The position numbers and the translations under genes were made by a program. 29,884 nt of DNA from a virus. Location of the stretch: positions 1 through 29,884 of IMG/VR virus record IMGVR_UViG_3300042554_000875; one strand, given 5' to 3'. The stretch's first letter is position 1. Each line of letters opens with the position of its first letter. This document shows, one piece after another, positions 22,674 through 29,394 of this stretch. Under the pieces are notes generated by a model. It had not been told where the DNA came from. It worked only from the letters and a program-made list of their open reading frames with translations, and did not search any database.

Positions 22674-23668
22674 TGTTTATCCTTATAAGCGGCACTAAAA
22701 ATCTCAGCGAAATTTTGGCTGTTTTCACTTAGTTTTTGTAGATCAAACTTTCCACAGAACTTAAGGAATTGAGCACCAATCATGGGACGAGTGCGTTCTA
22801 CGGATCCTTGCGTGATAGTTTCTGCAATTTTGACTTTGATTTCGTCTGGTTGTGCTTTTAAGTCAATTAAAATACGATTGCGATTATAATCGTCAAGTAC
22901 ACGGTGTTCACGACCTTCATGGTCGGTCCAACGCTGTAACATGAGATTATTCCAATTGAATCCACGGCTGCGACGGTCTTCATAGGCTTCTTGTAAGCCT
23001 ACCTTATTGCGCGATCCTTTTACACGAACACCAGGATAAGCACTAAACACATTGTCTGTGGGATCACCGCGCATGCACTTTTCAAACAGGATCCATTCGG
23101 GATCGGGTATTACTTTAGGTTCTTTGGTTTTTTTGTCGACGACTAACTTTCCTCGACAATCGAAAATGCCTTCTAGTGTATGAAGTTCATCCATGACACC
23201 ATTGTATTGTTTAACATTAGTGGCTAGCAATTGATGAAAGTCACTGTCAGTGCTAACAATAATATTCATATCATTGGGATGAGCTTGAATCCATCCTGAT
23301 ATCAAGTCATCAGCTTCTAATTCTGGATGACGCAATACTGTACAATTAGTGCGAGTATCTAGAAAATCTTTAAGCGCATCTAGTCCTTCCCAAAATGCAC
23401 GATCTTCTTCGGCTTCCTTTTCGGTAAGAGCAGCACGACCTTCGGCCCGGTTACGCTTGTAAGCGGGATAAAAGTCTTTGCGCCAGCTACGACCCTCATT
23501 GAAAAATACAACATGGTCACCACGTTGATCACGCCAGCATTTGTTTACGCTACTCAGTGTGACATGAATAGCAAAAGCCACCTTTTCTTCAGCACTGGTT
23601 GCGCGGTGGGCCGAATGACGAGCACGAAAGTACATGTTCGCCAGATCAATAAGTAGATATGTTTTCAT
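22670..23668 (-). CDS. rnh: T4 RNase H-type 5'-3' exonuclease (FEN family)
   Basis: The protein has 332 residues, a little longer than T4 RNase H (305). Acidic metal ligands of the FEN/5' nuclease fold are present: Asp8 in LLIDLANMYFRAR, Glu118, Asp120 and Asp121 in ELEADDLI, Asp141 and Asp143 in STDSDFHQLL, and Asp202 and Asp205 in GDPTDN. In T4 this enzyme removes lagging-strand RNA primers with gp32. The position of Asp8 fixes the start at ATG 23668. There is no Shine-Dalgarno site, and a promoter (23675-23704) would start transcription almost at the ATG. It overlaps the next gene by 4 nt. Confidence 0.92.
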   Translation of the reverse strand: MKTYLLIDLANMYFRARHSAHRATSAEEKVAFAIHVTLSSVNKCWRDQRGDHVVFFNEGRSWRKDFYPAYKRNRAEGRAALTEKEAEEDRAFWEGLDALKDFLDTRTNCTVLRHPELEADDLISGWIQAHPNDMNIIVSTDSDFHQLLATNVKQYNGVMDELHTLEGIFDCRGKLVVDKKTKEPKVIPDPEWILFEKCMRGDPTDNVFSAYPGVRVKGSRNKVGLQEAYEDRRSRGFNWNNLMLQRWTDHEGREHRVLDDYNRNRILIDLKAQPDEIKVKIAETITQGSVERTRPMIGAQFLKFCGKFDLQKLSENSQNFAEIFSAAYKDKQ

Positions 23669-23674
23669 GTCGTT

Positions 23675-23704
23675 ATATTAGCAGTTAACGACTTGTATTG
23701 TCAA
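23675..23704 (-). promoter_or_regulatory. Sigma-70 type promoter for the exonuclease gene
   Basis: Leftward -35 TTGACA (23699-23704), 18-nt spacer, -10 TAATAT (23675-23680). The -35 overlaps the preceding stop codon. The -10 ends 6 nt before the ATG, so the transcript would be leaderless or nearly so. Confidence 0.55.
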
Positions 23705-24132
23705 CTAATTTCGGTTCTACCGTCGCCCAAATTTTTTCTATTTAATCTACGCACATCCGGATCGGCTTGCTCTTGTTCGTAGTATTCCAGAACCACACTA
23801 CGGCAAATTTCCTGGAACCAACGATCCACAATATCAGATTCGGGCTCATTGGCCTGACGTTGATAGCCAGCTCTAACCAAATTGGCAATGAACTTGTCAT
23901 TCCAATCTAGTTCAAATGCGCCAGACCTTAGATCATCAGGGTCCAAGCTAAAACTAACTATGGTAACATATGGTTCACCTTGCTGAGTTGCCAATTCCTT
24001 GGCACTCAAGGTCTGTTTGGACCGACGCGGTGTTTTGGGTTTTGGTTTCGGCTCAGCAGGCAACGGTGTAGGATGCTCGAGCCCTTGCGATCCTACGTTT
24101 AGTGCTCGTACTAGACGATCGAAAAAGCTCAT
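23701..24132 (-). CDS. Conserved phage protein (DPDDLRSGAFELDWNDKF type), 143 aa
   Basis: After MSFFDRLVRALNV comes a Pro/Lys-rich linker (about 20-40). The conserved domain follows: VTIVSFSLDPDDLRSGAFEL, DWNDKFIANLVRAGY, DRWFQEICRSVVLEYYEQ and LGDGRTEIS. I recognise this domain from T4-like aquatic phages; its function is unknown. I chose ATG 24132 because it overlaps the queE stop as ATGA and has GGGGA upstream. A GTG at 24141 is the alternative. It is probably translated from the queE transcript. Confidence 0.78.
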   Translation of the reverse strand: MSFFDRLVRALNVGSQGLEHPTPLPAEPKPKPKTPRRSKQTLSAKELATQQGEPYVTIVSFSLDPDDLRSGAFELDWNDKFIANLVRAGYQRQANEPESDIVDRWFQEICRSVVLEYYEQEQADPDVRRLNRKNLGDGRTEIS

Positions 24133-25019
24133 GTTCCCCACTCGTTCTTAAAGAGCGGCACCTGAAGTCTATCACTGTATCTTAGTCCATATTTCATACA
24201 TTCTAAGGCCACAGTGCGATTATTTAAAGAGTATACCGACTCTATACCACCCACTGGCATCAAGTAAATTTCACCTCGAAATCCAGCGTCTCTATAGGCC
24301 ACACTAGCTGTAAGTGCATCATAGATATCCTGTTCATTGGCTACCACAAACTTTAGATAGGTCCAACCCACAGTTTCATAGTCGCAGACAACTTCAGGTT
24401 TGATAGCATCTTCCCAGCGTTCTCCACTGCAAGGCAACTTGGCACTCACACTAAAAGTGATTTCTTTGTGTTTAGTTGGAATACTAAATCCTTGACTGAG
24501 CTGGTAAGCATGTTTTGGGCCTGAGCTCCAGTCTTTTAAGTATTCCTTAAACTCTTTGGTCAACGGCTGAGTACCATTGGTTTCAAAGGTGATTTCACGT
24601 AGTCTACGCATGAACTTGTGATCTAGCAAATCTGGATAACTACGTTGCCATCCTAGCAAAGGTTCACCACCAGTTATGACCAAGTGTTCCCTGGTCCATC
24701 GCTTGAACGGTAAGAGTTGCCGGATTCTTTCAACAATCGCTTCTGTTGTAAGTACCGGTGAAAAGTCTTTGAACCTAGGATCCCAACTAGCGTAACTATC
24801 GCAGCCGGTACTAACAAGTGGAAGATCTCTATACTGCTTAAACTTTGTAATATTAACTGCCACTTCGTTTCGTTCATTGGATTTCTCTCCACGTGGCATT
24901 CCGAAAGAGTCACATGTAAAATTACAACCGAATGTTCTTAGAAAGACACTGGGAACCCCCATATATCTTCCCTCTCCTTGGATGCTATAAAATAACTCAC
25001 TTATTTTAATCTTTGACAT
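24129..25019 (-). CDS. queE: 7-carboxy-7-deazaguanine synthase QueE (radical SAM), phage type
   Basis: QueE converts CPH4 to 7-carboxy-7-deazaguanine on the way to preQ0. Family marks: SELFYSIQGEG at the N-terminus, VFLRTFGCNFTC (Cys32, Cys36), TGCDSYASWD (Cys73), TGGEPLLG (116-123) and FETNGT (145-150). In bacterial QueE the third cluster Cys lies close to the second, in a WCDT motif. Here about 36 residues separate Cys36 and Cys73, with a CDSYASW motif taking that place, and the protein is long (296 residues). The ribosome site AAAGGA lies inside the end of the homing endonuclease gene. A second copy of its first eight codons remains at 25707-25733. The partner enzymes folE and queD lie upstream in the same direction. 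Confidence 0.93.
   Translation of the reverse strand: MSKIKISELFYSIQGEGRYMGVPSVFLRTFGCNFTCDSFGMPRGEKSNERNEVAVNITKFKQYRDLPLVSTGCDSYASWDPRFKDFSPVLTTEAIVERIRQLLPFKRWTREHLVITGGEPLLGWQRSYPDLLDHKFMRRLREITFETNGTQPLTKEFKEYLKDWSSGPKHAYQLSQGFSIPTKHKEITFSVSAKLPCSGERWEDAIKPEVVCDYETVGWTYLKFVVANEQDIYDALTASVAYRDAGFRGEIYLMPVGGIESVYSLNNRTVALECMKYGLRYSDRLQVPLFKNEWGT
24995..25007. repeat. 13-bp direct repeat, copy at the present queE start
   Basis: ACTCACTTATTTT on the given strand. The identical 13 bp recur at 25709-25721 on the other side of the homing endonuclease gene. In reverse complement both copies encode part of MSKIKISE in the queE frame. Confidence 0.85.
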
Positions 25020-25656
25020 TACTATCCTTTAATATGTCGAATCCGATTTCTCTTGGTGTCTTGCCTCTCCAATCTTTTGGAGTGCGTCGTCCTTCTAAGT
25101 TTAACACACTGTCAAGAGAATGTAAATATTTTCTTAAGGTATTTCCGTCTGTTACAACATTATGATTGCCGTTTTTTCTCTGTATTTTTCCTTCGGCGAT
25201 TGCTTGTGAACCAGTTTCAAATATGCCCCAGGGGGTTTTAATATGACCTTTGTATTGGTAATTATTCTTTCCTGCTATCTTTTTCCTGGCTTGATACCAT
25301 GCTTCGGTCTTAGTTTTCTTATTTTTCATCTTTTTGGTATCTTTTATAGTCCAAGTTTTACCTAACTGCCCGGTACCTATTAGTCCTCCGTCGCCTTTTT
25401 CTTCTGTTAAATTTGCCCAACCTTGGTCTTTGACTACATTATATAATTGTGAATAATATAGCCCTGCTTCTTTTAGTTCTTCTTTAGTATTGTATGAACC
25501 AATAATACAAGTTATTATAAATGAATTATGCTTTTTAATATGGTGTAACCATCTTTTTCCTGATCCTGTGTATGTATATGGATTAGAATTACTGCTAGTT
25601 TTACACAAATACTTTAATCCAGTTGCTAGGCATTTTTTAATCATTAAGTGGTGCAT
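25006..25656 (-). CDS. Free-standing homing endonuclease (T4 Hef/GIY-YIG-like)
   Basis: The protein has 216 residues from ATG 25656, chosen because GGAGGG lies 6 nt upstream and the late box GATAAATA 18 nt upstream. The N-terminal half reads GLKYLCKT, YTYTGSGKRWLHHIKKH, EAGLYYSQLYNVV and WANLTEEKGDGG, the pattern of putative homing endonucleases related to GIY-YIG enzymes in T4-like phages. The C-terminal half is very Lys-rich and has a NUMOD-like DNA-binding segment (IKTPWGIFETGSQAIAEG). It is visibly richer in A+T than its neighbours. It lies exactly between the old and present starts of queE and overlaps queE by 14 nt. Catalytic residues cannot be assigned from the sequence alone. Confidence 0.82.
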   Translation of the reverse strand: MHHLMIKKCLATGLKYLCKTSSNSNPYTYTGSGKRWLHHIKKHNSFIITCIIGSYNTKEELKEAGLYYSQLYNVVKDQGWANLTEEKGDGGLIGTGQLGKTWTIKDTKKMKNKKTKTEAWYQARKKIAGKNNYQYKGHIKTPWGIFETGSQAIAEGKIQRKNGNHNVVTDGNTLRKYLHSLDSVLNLEGRRTPKDWRGKTPREIGFDILKDSNVKD

Positions 25657-25673
25657 TTCAAACCCTCCACAGT

Positions 25674-25681
25674 TATTTATC
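25674..25681 (-). promoter_or_regulatory. Late-promoter-like box GATAAATA for the homing endonuclease
   Basis: GATAAATA is followed after 5 nt by GGAGGG and then the ATG at 25656. Late promoters directly before free-standing homing genes are known in T4. Confidence 0.55.
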
Positions 25682-25706
25682 TGCGAAGGGTTAAAAGCCA
25701 CCGGAA

Positions 25707-25733
25707 TTACTCACTTATTTTGATCTTGCTCAT
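25707..25733 (-). pseudogene. Remnant queE 5' end (MSKIKISE then stop)
   Basis: This frame encodes M-S-K-I-K-I-S-E followed by TAA. The eight residues are identical to the N-terminus of the intact QueE 0.7 kb downstream. Ser2 and Ile4 use different codons (AGC/TCA, ATC/ATT), so it is not a simple recent copy. It overlaps the 3' end of the 72-residue gene in another frame, as an ancestral queE start would have done. It appears to be what is left of the recipient queE start after the endonuclease gene was inserted. Confidence 0.75.
25709..25721. repeat. 13-bp direct repeat, copy at the remnant queE start
   Basis: ACTCACTTATTTT, identical to 24995-25007. The two copies bracket the homing endonuclease gene. 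Confidence 0.85.
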
Positions 25734-25929
25734 TATTGATTCCGAAATGATTGATAATGTATGATCCAGGTGTATATGCTGGATATTGGTAGTTCATAAC
25801 TGGGCTATGATTTACCGCACGAGCACATTCTAGCACAACTAGTTCAATAAGTCTACGGGTACGTTCAGGTTCGTATGTTCTACTGAACCCAGCTTGTGCT
25901 ATAAGTTGTTGAACGAGTTCATTATTCAT
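25711..25929 (-). CDS. Conserved small phage protein, 72 aa
   Basis: MNNELVQQLIAQAGF, then RLIELVVLECARAV and YIINHFGI match a small protein family found repeatedly in T4-like aquatic phages (FxxLIVxECAxV followed by HFGI). Function is unknown. It overlaps the preceding gene by 8 nt. Its last codons overlap the remnant queE start in another frame, which shows that this gene and queE were originally adjacent. Confidence 0.75.
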   Translation of the reverse strand: MNNELVQQLIAQAGFSRTYEPERTRRLIELVVLECARAVNHSPVMNYQYPAYTPGSYIINHFGINNEQDQNK

Positions 25930-26134
25930 TTTTAAAATACAACTCCAGTACTTCTAATTTATCATGATAATCACTGATGTGTGCTAATTCTGCTTCAATA
26001 GCTGCCATGATGTCGGTGTGCTCGGGTATAGCAATGGGATTAGACAGCATGACTTCTACATTGGTTACGTGTTTGGTAACATGGCTTCTAAGATGTTCTC
26101 GTGTGGCTTCTAGTAATCGTTTACGCATTTTCAT
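25922..26134 (-). CDS. Conserved small phage protein (RKRLLEATREH type), 70 aa
   Basis: MKMRKRLLEATREHLRSHVT is followed by KHVTNVEVMLSNPIAIPEHTDIMAAIEAELAHI. This matches a short helical protein family of T4-like aquatic phages with no known function. No ribosome site is visible. It overlaps the MazG-like gene before it by 14 nt, so translation is probably coupled. ATG 26128 is an alternative start. Confidence 0.75.
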   Translation of the reverse strand: MKMRKRLLEATREHLRSHVTKHVTNVEVMLSNPIAIPEHTDIMAAIEAELAHISDYHDKLEVLELYFKNE

Positions 26135-26399
26135 ATATATTTGACCATTGTTTAAGTTTTAGTTTCTTGGCTGCTGTAGCAGCAGTCAAGCGTTCTCTGT
26201 CAACGATGCCTTGTTCTACCAGAATATCAATCATGGCAAGTACATCTCCAATCTCTACTTCTAGGTGTTCGGCATTGGTAGCAGGTTTACCGGGTTTGAA
26301 GTTATCTAGGCCAAATCTAAAACATTTACTAACTGCCTGTGTAACTTCAGCGCATTCTTCTTGTAAAATTAACAGCGTTTCTCTAACTCGAGGATCCAT
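26121..26399 (-). CDS. MazG-like nucleotide pyrophosphohydrolase
   Basis: From ATG 26399 the protein has 92 residues. It shows the all-alpha NTP-pyrophosphohydrolase metal motif: EECAEV (14-19; Glu14, Glu15, Glu18) and EIGDVLAMID (49-58; Glu49, Asp52). This is a single MazG-like domain, as in many aquatic phages. Such enzymes hydrolyse non-canonical (d)NTPs, and a role in (p)ppGpp or dNTP control is debated. The longer frame upstream lies inside dadA and is not used. It overlaps the dadA 3' end by 17 nt. Confidence 0.85.
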   Translation of the reverse strand: MDPRVRETLLILQEECAEVTQAVSKCFRFGLDNFKPGKPATNAEHLEVEIGDVLAMIDILVEQGIVDRERLTAATAAKKLKLKQWSNIYENA

Positions 26400-27573
26400 T
26401 TGTAATCTCTTGTGTAATTTGTTTAGCAGTAAATGGAGCCAAGGTCCAACCAAGGTGTCCATGTCCAGTGTTATAGTATACACGTGAATTGCGTTGACTG
26501 CGACCTACTCTAGGCATCATATTGGGTGTCATTGGCCGTAAACAGGCAAAACTAGAATAGTCACTGGCATCTATTGCAGGAAAATTGCTATGTACCCAGG
26601 ATAACAGGGGTTGTATTCTATCGCGTCTGATATCGTAGTTTTCACCGGCTAGTTCAGCAGTACCAGCTACTCTAAATCTACCACCCAAATTAGCACAAAC
26701 AATTTTGGCCTGATCATCTAGCAAACTGGTTCTGGGCATGGCTCGATGTGACTGTATATCTTTAATATTGATAGTAACACTATATCCTTTTACCGGGTAG
26801 ATGTTGAGCCTATCGCCTATGCTTCTGGCTAACTTTTCGCTTCCTACTCCGGCACTGACCACTACAGTGGTGAACTCTTTGGTAAGATCATGCAGATCTA
26901 CAGTATAGTTGAATCTGAACTCAACTTGGTATTTGCGTTTTAAGATTTCGGCTAATGATGTACAAAACTTGTGTATATCCCCAGTCCAGTCTGATTCAGT
27001 ATAAGCACCACCAATGATGCTCTTACAGTTGTATAATGTAGGTTCTAACTCACATACTTGTTGATTGTCTAATATCTCCCATTCGCAACCATTGGCGTTA
27101 TACATTTCCTGTACTAGAGTAGCCGCTTGCATGTATTCAGAGTCACGATAGATATGCAATATACCTGAACGCATACGATCAAATTCAATACCTTCTTTAA
27201 TGATAATGTTTTGGTATAAGTCTCGCGCTTCTATGCCCATTCTAATAGTTTGGCTTGTATTACGGGCGTAATCATTATTGGCTGTGTGATATAGGAATTT
27301 GAATAACCATTTAAGTTGATTCCAATCCATACCAGGTCTGATTAGCAGTGGTGCATCTTTTTTAAGTAACCACTTGATACCTTTTACTACATTAGACCAT
27401 GTGTTCCAAGTTTCGCTATTACTCACCGAAACTTGGCACCCATTGGCATAACTTGTACGTTGAGCAGGATAGCGTTCTTGATCGTATACGAAAACACGAT
27501 ACCCTGCTTGGGCAAGATAATATGCTGTGGTGAGGCCGGTAATACCGGCCCCAACTACTGCTATCTGTTTCAT
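26383..27573 (-). CDS. dadA: DadA-type FAD-dependent D-amino acid dehydrogenase
   Basis: The protein has 396 residues, slightly shorter than bacterial DadA (about 430). It has an FAD Rossmann motif VVGAGITGLTTAYYLA (6-21), the DadA stretch YANGCQVSVSNSETW (42-56), and the C-terminal NTGHGHLGWTLAP (368-380) that closes the FAD site. DadA oxidatively deaminates D-amino acids such as D-Ala to 2-oxo acids and ammonia, passing electrons to the host chain. The bacterial enzyme is membrane associated; no membrane helix is seen here. It overlaps the YhhQ gene by ATGA. A related glycine or sarcosine oxidase-like specificity cannot be excluded. It is unusual in a phage. Confidence 0.85.
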   Translation of the reverse strand: MKQIAVVGAGITGLTTAYYLAQAGYRVFVYDQERYPAQRTSYANGCQVSVSNSETWNTWSNVVKGIKWLLKKDAPLLIRPGMDWNQLKWLFKFLYHTANNDYARNTSQTIRMGIEARDLYQNIIIKEGIEFDRMRSGILHIYRDSEYMQAATLVQEMYNANGCEWEILDNQQVCELEPTLYNCKSIIGGAYTESDWTGDIHKFCTSLAEILKRKYQVEFRFNYTVDLHDLTKEFTTVVVSAGVGSEKLARSIGDRLNIYPVKGYSVTINIKDIQSHRAMPRTSLLDDQAKIVCANLGGRFRVAGTAELAGENYDIRRDRIQPLLSWVHSNFPAIDASDYSSFACLRPMTPNMMPRVGRSQRNSRVYYNTGHGHLGWTLAPFTAKQITQEITNGSSS

Positions 27574-28193
27574 TGAACCTCTTGTGACTTAGCCAATCGT
27601 TGTTGAAGATGATTTAGTAACAATCCATACGCTGGTAAGATTACTAACAAGCTAACAATGACTTTACTAATTGAATTATTAGTAGCCACAATGTGCCAAT
27701 TAGCAGCCATAAACTCATTTTCCCCGCCAGCAAATGCTGTGAAGAAGAATACATAAGTATCAATGAATGTGCTAACAATAGAACTCAATGCCGGAGCAAT
27801 CCACCAAGTTTGATACCGTTCTCTAAAGTATTGAAACACATATACATCAAGTAGATTACTGATAAAGTACGCCATACCAGAACCTAGACCGATTCTAAAT
27901 GCTACAGAATCGGGTGCCCCACCTGCTTTGACTACTACCATACTGACCACAATGGCCGGAAGAAACGCTAGGGCAATTACAGCACGCCCGGTTTCCTTGC
28001 CTAATAATCGCACAGTGAGGTCAGTTAGAACTACCACCAGTGGAAAGGTAAATGCTGCTGCTGCCAGCGGTGCACCAAACACTGTAAATTTGAATTGTAC
28101 GATGTAATTGCTTATAGCAATAATAATGATGTGTAGTAACATTAGTTTGTAGGCTAATGTACGATCCACACCTGCTAACATACGATCAAACAT
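27570..28193 (-). CDS. yhhQ: YhhQ/VUT-family queuosine precursor transporter
   Basis: The protein has 207 residues and about six hydrophobic helices. Family signatures: FPLVVVLTDLTVRLLGKETGR (about 50-70), ISNLLDVYVFQYFRER (111-126) and LSSIVSTFIDTYVFF (136-150). In E. coli YhhQ imports preQ0 and preQ1. The protein would sit in the host inner membrane. The gene lies between dadA (4-nt overlap) and the GNAT gene, and in the same direction as folE, queD and queE. It may supplement de novo synthesis with imported precursor. Confidence 0.88.
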   Translation of the reverse strand: MFDRMLAGVDRTLAYKLMLLHIIIIAISNYIVQFKFTVFGAPLAAAAFTFPLVVVLTDLTVRLLGKETGRAVIALAFLPAIVVSMVVVKAGGAPDSVAFRIGLGSGMAYFISNLLDVYVFQYFRERYQTWWIAPALSSIVSTFIDTYVFFFTAFAGGENEFMAANWHIVATNNSISKVIVSLLVILPAYGLLLNHLQQRLAKSQEVQ

Positions 28194-28202
28194 GATTTCT
28201 CC

Positions 28203-28802
28203 TTAAAAATTAAAATAGTCTTCGGTTGTGGTTCCTGGACCATACCAGACAACTGATCTATTACGCATGGTAGATTGTATAGCAGTGATAGATTCATTGA
28301 TGGTTCGACCTTCAGGTAAGGCTAACCATCTTGTATTTGTCTGATTATTGTATACTTCTTGTGGATCTATTTTGGGTAAAATAGAATTGGTTGCTGTATC
28401 ATAACCAACCACAGGATACCGACGGTTGTTTCGGAGTCGTAACCATAGTCCACGAGATCCATGTACCCCGTCGGTATTAGTGGCATCTGACATGATTTTC
28501 AAACCATCATTCATCACAGCATAATCATAGAAAAATGTACCAAGGCCTTGACCTTTGTAGGCCTGAGCTAATTGTACTAATGAAACCACCCAAATGTCTT
28601 TACCATAATAGTAGAGGGAGAAATAACCAACTAATCTCGATTGTTGATCAAGTAGTCCGTATTCAATCTCGGTATTAGACGCATTCTTTTTCAAGTCTAA
28701 TCCTCGAATTCGTGCTACAGTTGTAGCACGATCGAAATTACTCCGATATTGGTCGATATATTCATCCCTGGGAGGATTTACAATTATCTCAGGTATCAAC
28801 AT
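28203..28802 (-). CDS. GNAT-family acetyltransferase
   Basis: The start is ATG 28802, which overlaps the queD stop as TAATG and has GAAGG upstream; it gives 199 residues. The acetyl-CoA motif is QLAQAYKGQGLGTFFYDYAV (77-96) with the QGLG loop. The preceding strands (RLVGYFSLYYYGKDIWVVSLVQL) also fit GNAT. The C-terminal ~90 residues are not typical and include an RGLWLRLRNNRRYPV stretch. The substrate cannot be read from the sequence. Modification of a host protein or of a hypermodified base are both possible; the second is suggested only by the neighbours. Confidence 0.75.
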   Translation of the reverse strand: MLIPEIIVNPPRDEYIDQYRSNFDRATTVARIRGLDLKKNASNTEIEYGLLDQQSRLVGYFSLYYYGKDIWVVSLVQLAQAYKGQGLGTFFYDYAVMNDGLKIMSDATNTDGVHGSRGLWLRLRNNRRYPVVGYDTATNSILPKIDPQEVYNNQTNTRWLALPEGRTINESITAIQSTMRNRSVVWYGPGTTTEDYFNF

Positions 28803-29314
28803 TATAAGCCTTCGAAAAGGTCTTCGTTCCATTCTCTATGACCTTCTCTGAAAGCCATATTACTCTGTGTCTCTCTTACTTCCACACGATAGCACCATAA
28901 ACGATTGTGCTCGCCCAGTCCCCACATCTCTGGAATGTAAACACCGTTAACATACTTGTAAAGCATATCGGCTAAGCCTTCACAACCTAACTTAGGCAGT
29001 ACTGTGAGTTTAGCAAGTTTCTTTGATTCCAGCAACTTGAATGTTTCGAATTCGGGATCGTCACGAGCCACCAATAAGGTATGATCAAATTGGTCTTCTA
29101 AGATCTTCTTGAGTTCCTTAAGGCCACCATAGTCAGCAGCCCAATTGCGTACATCTAGTTCGTTGGTACCAAAGTAAAACTTCATTGAAAAACTATAACC
29201 GTGTATCATGTTACAGTGACTATCTGCTCGCCACTGTCGATACGCACATGGAAAAGCATCGTGATACTCTTTAGTGCTGGTATATTTGTATACTACTGGT
29301 TCAAACTTGGTCAT
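28802..29314 (-). CDS. queD: QueD/6-pyruvoyl-tetrahydropterin synthase-like protein, altered metal site
   Basis: The protein has 170 residues. QueD turns dihydroneopterin triphosphate into CPH4. It has CNMIHGYSF (34-42; catalytic Cys34, His38) and DQFDHTLL (74-81; His78), with the C-terminal WCYRVEVRET strand. Two of the usual zinc ligands differ: the FxAAH histidine is Tyr25 (FPCAYRQW) and HGH is HGY (Tyr40). His18 and His33 lie nearby and could replace them. The HGY form seems usual for phage versions. AAGGAGG and a late-type box (29357-29364) precede the ATG. It is flanked by folE-side genes and the GNAT gene. Confidence 0.85.
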   Translation of the reverse strand: MTKFEPVVYKYTSTKEYHDAFPCAYRQWRADSHCNMIHGYSFSMKFYFGTNELDVRNWAADYGGLKELKKILEDQFDHTLLVARDDPEFETFKLLESKKLAKLTVLPKLGCEGLADMLYKYVNGVYIPEMWGLGEHNRLWCYRVEVRETQSNMAFREGHREWNEDLFEGL

Positions 29315-29356
29315 CTCTTGCCTCCTTGTATTGAGTAAGTTTGATGACTTGCAGAA

Positions 29357-29364
29357 TATTTAGA
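29357..29364 (-). promoter_or_regulatory. Late-promoter-like box TCTAAATA before queD
   Basis: TCTAAATA (last six bases match the T4 late box) lies in the 80-nt gap between the basic protein gene and queD, 42 nt before the ATG at 29314. No sigma-70 type promoter was seen in this gap. Confidence 0.4.
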
Positions 29365-29394
29365 GTGGGATGAAAGCCAAAGTCCACTTACTAC

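Noticed and set aside
25657-25701. GTG start 15 codons earlier for the homing endonuclease
   Set aside because: It would place the late-type box and GGAGGG inside the gene. ATG 25656 has both at proper distance.
24995-25721. Insertion sequence or transposon flanked by the 13-bp direct repeat
   Set aside because: There is no transposase or terminal inverted repeat. The repeat is explained by two copies of the queE start, and the gene inside is endonuclease-like.
25006-25733. Intron or intein within queE
   Set aside because: The present queE has a full N-terminus, start codon and ribosome site of its own, so no splicing is needed.
26400-26483. Upstream extension of the MazG-like gene
   Set aside because: The extra 28 residues lie inside dadA coding sequence. 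The MazG domain is complete from ATG 26399.
28803-28832. Earlier start of the GNAT gene overlapping queD
   Set aside because: ATG 28802 overlaps the queD stop as TAATG, has GAAGG upstream and keeps the whole fold.
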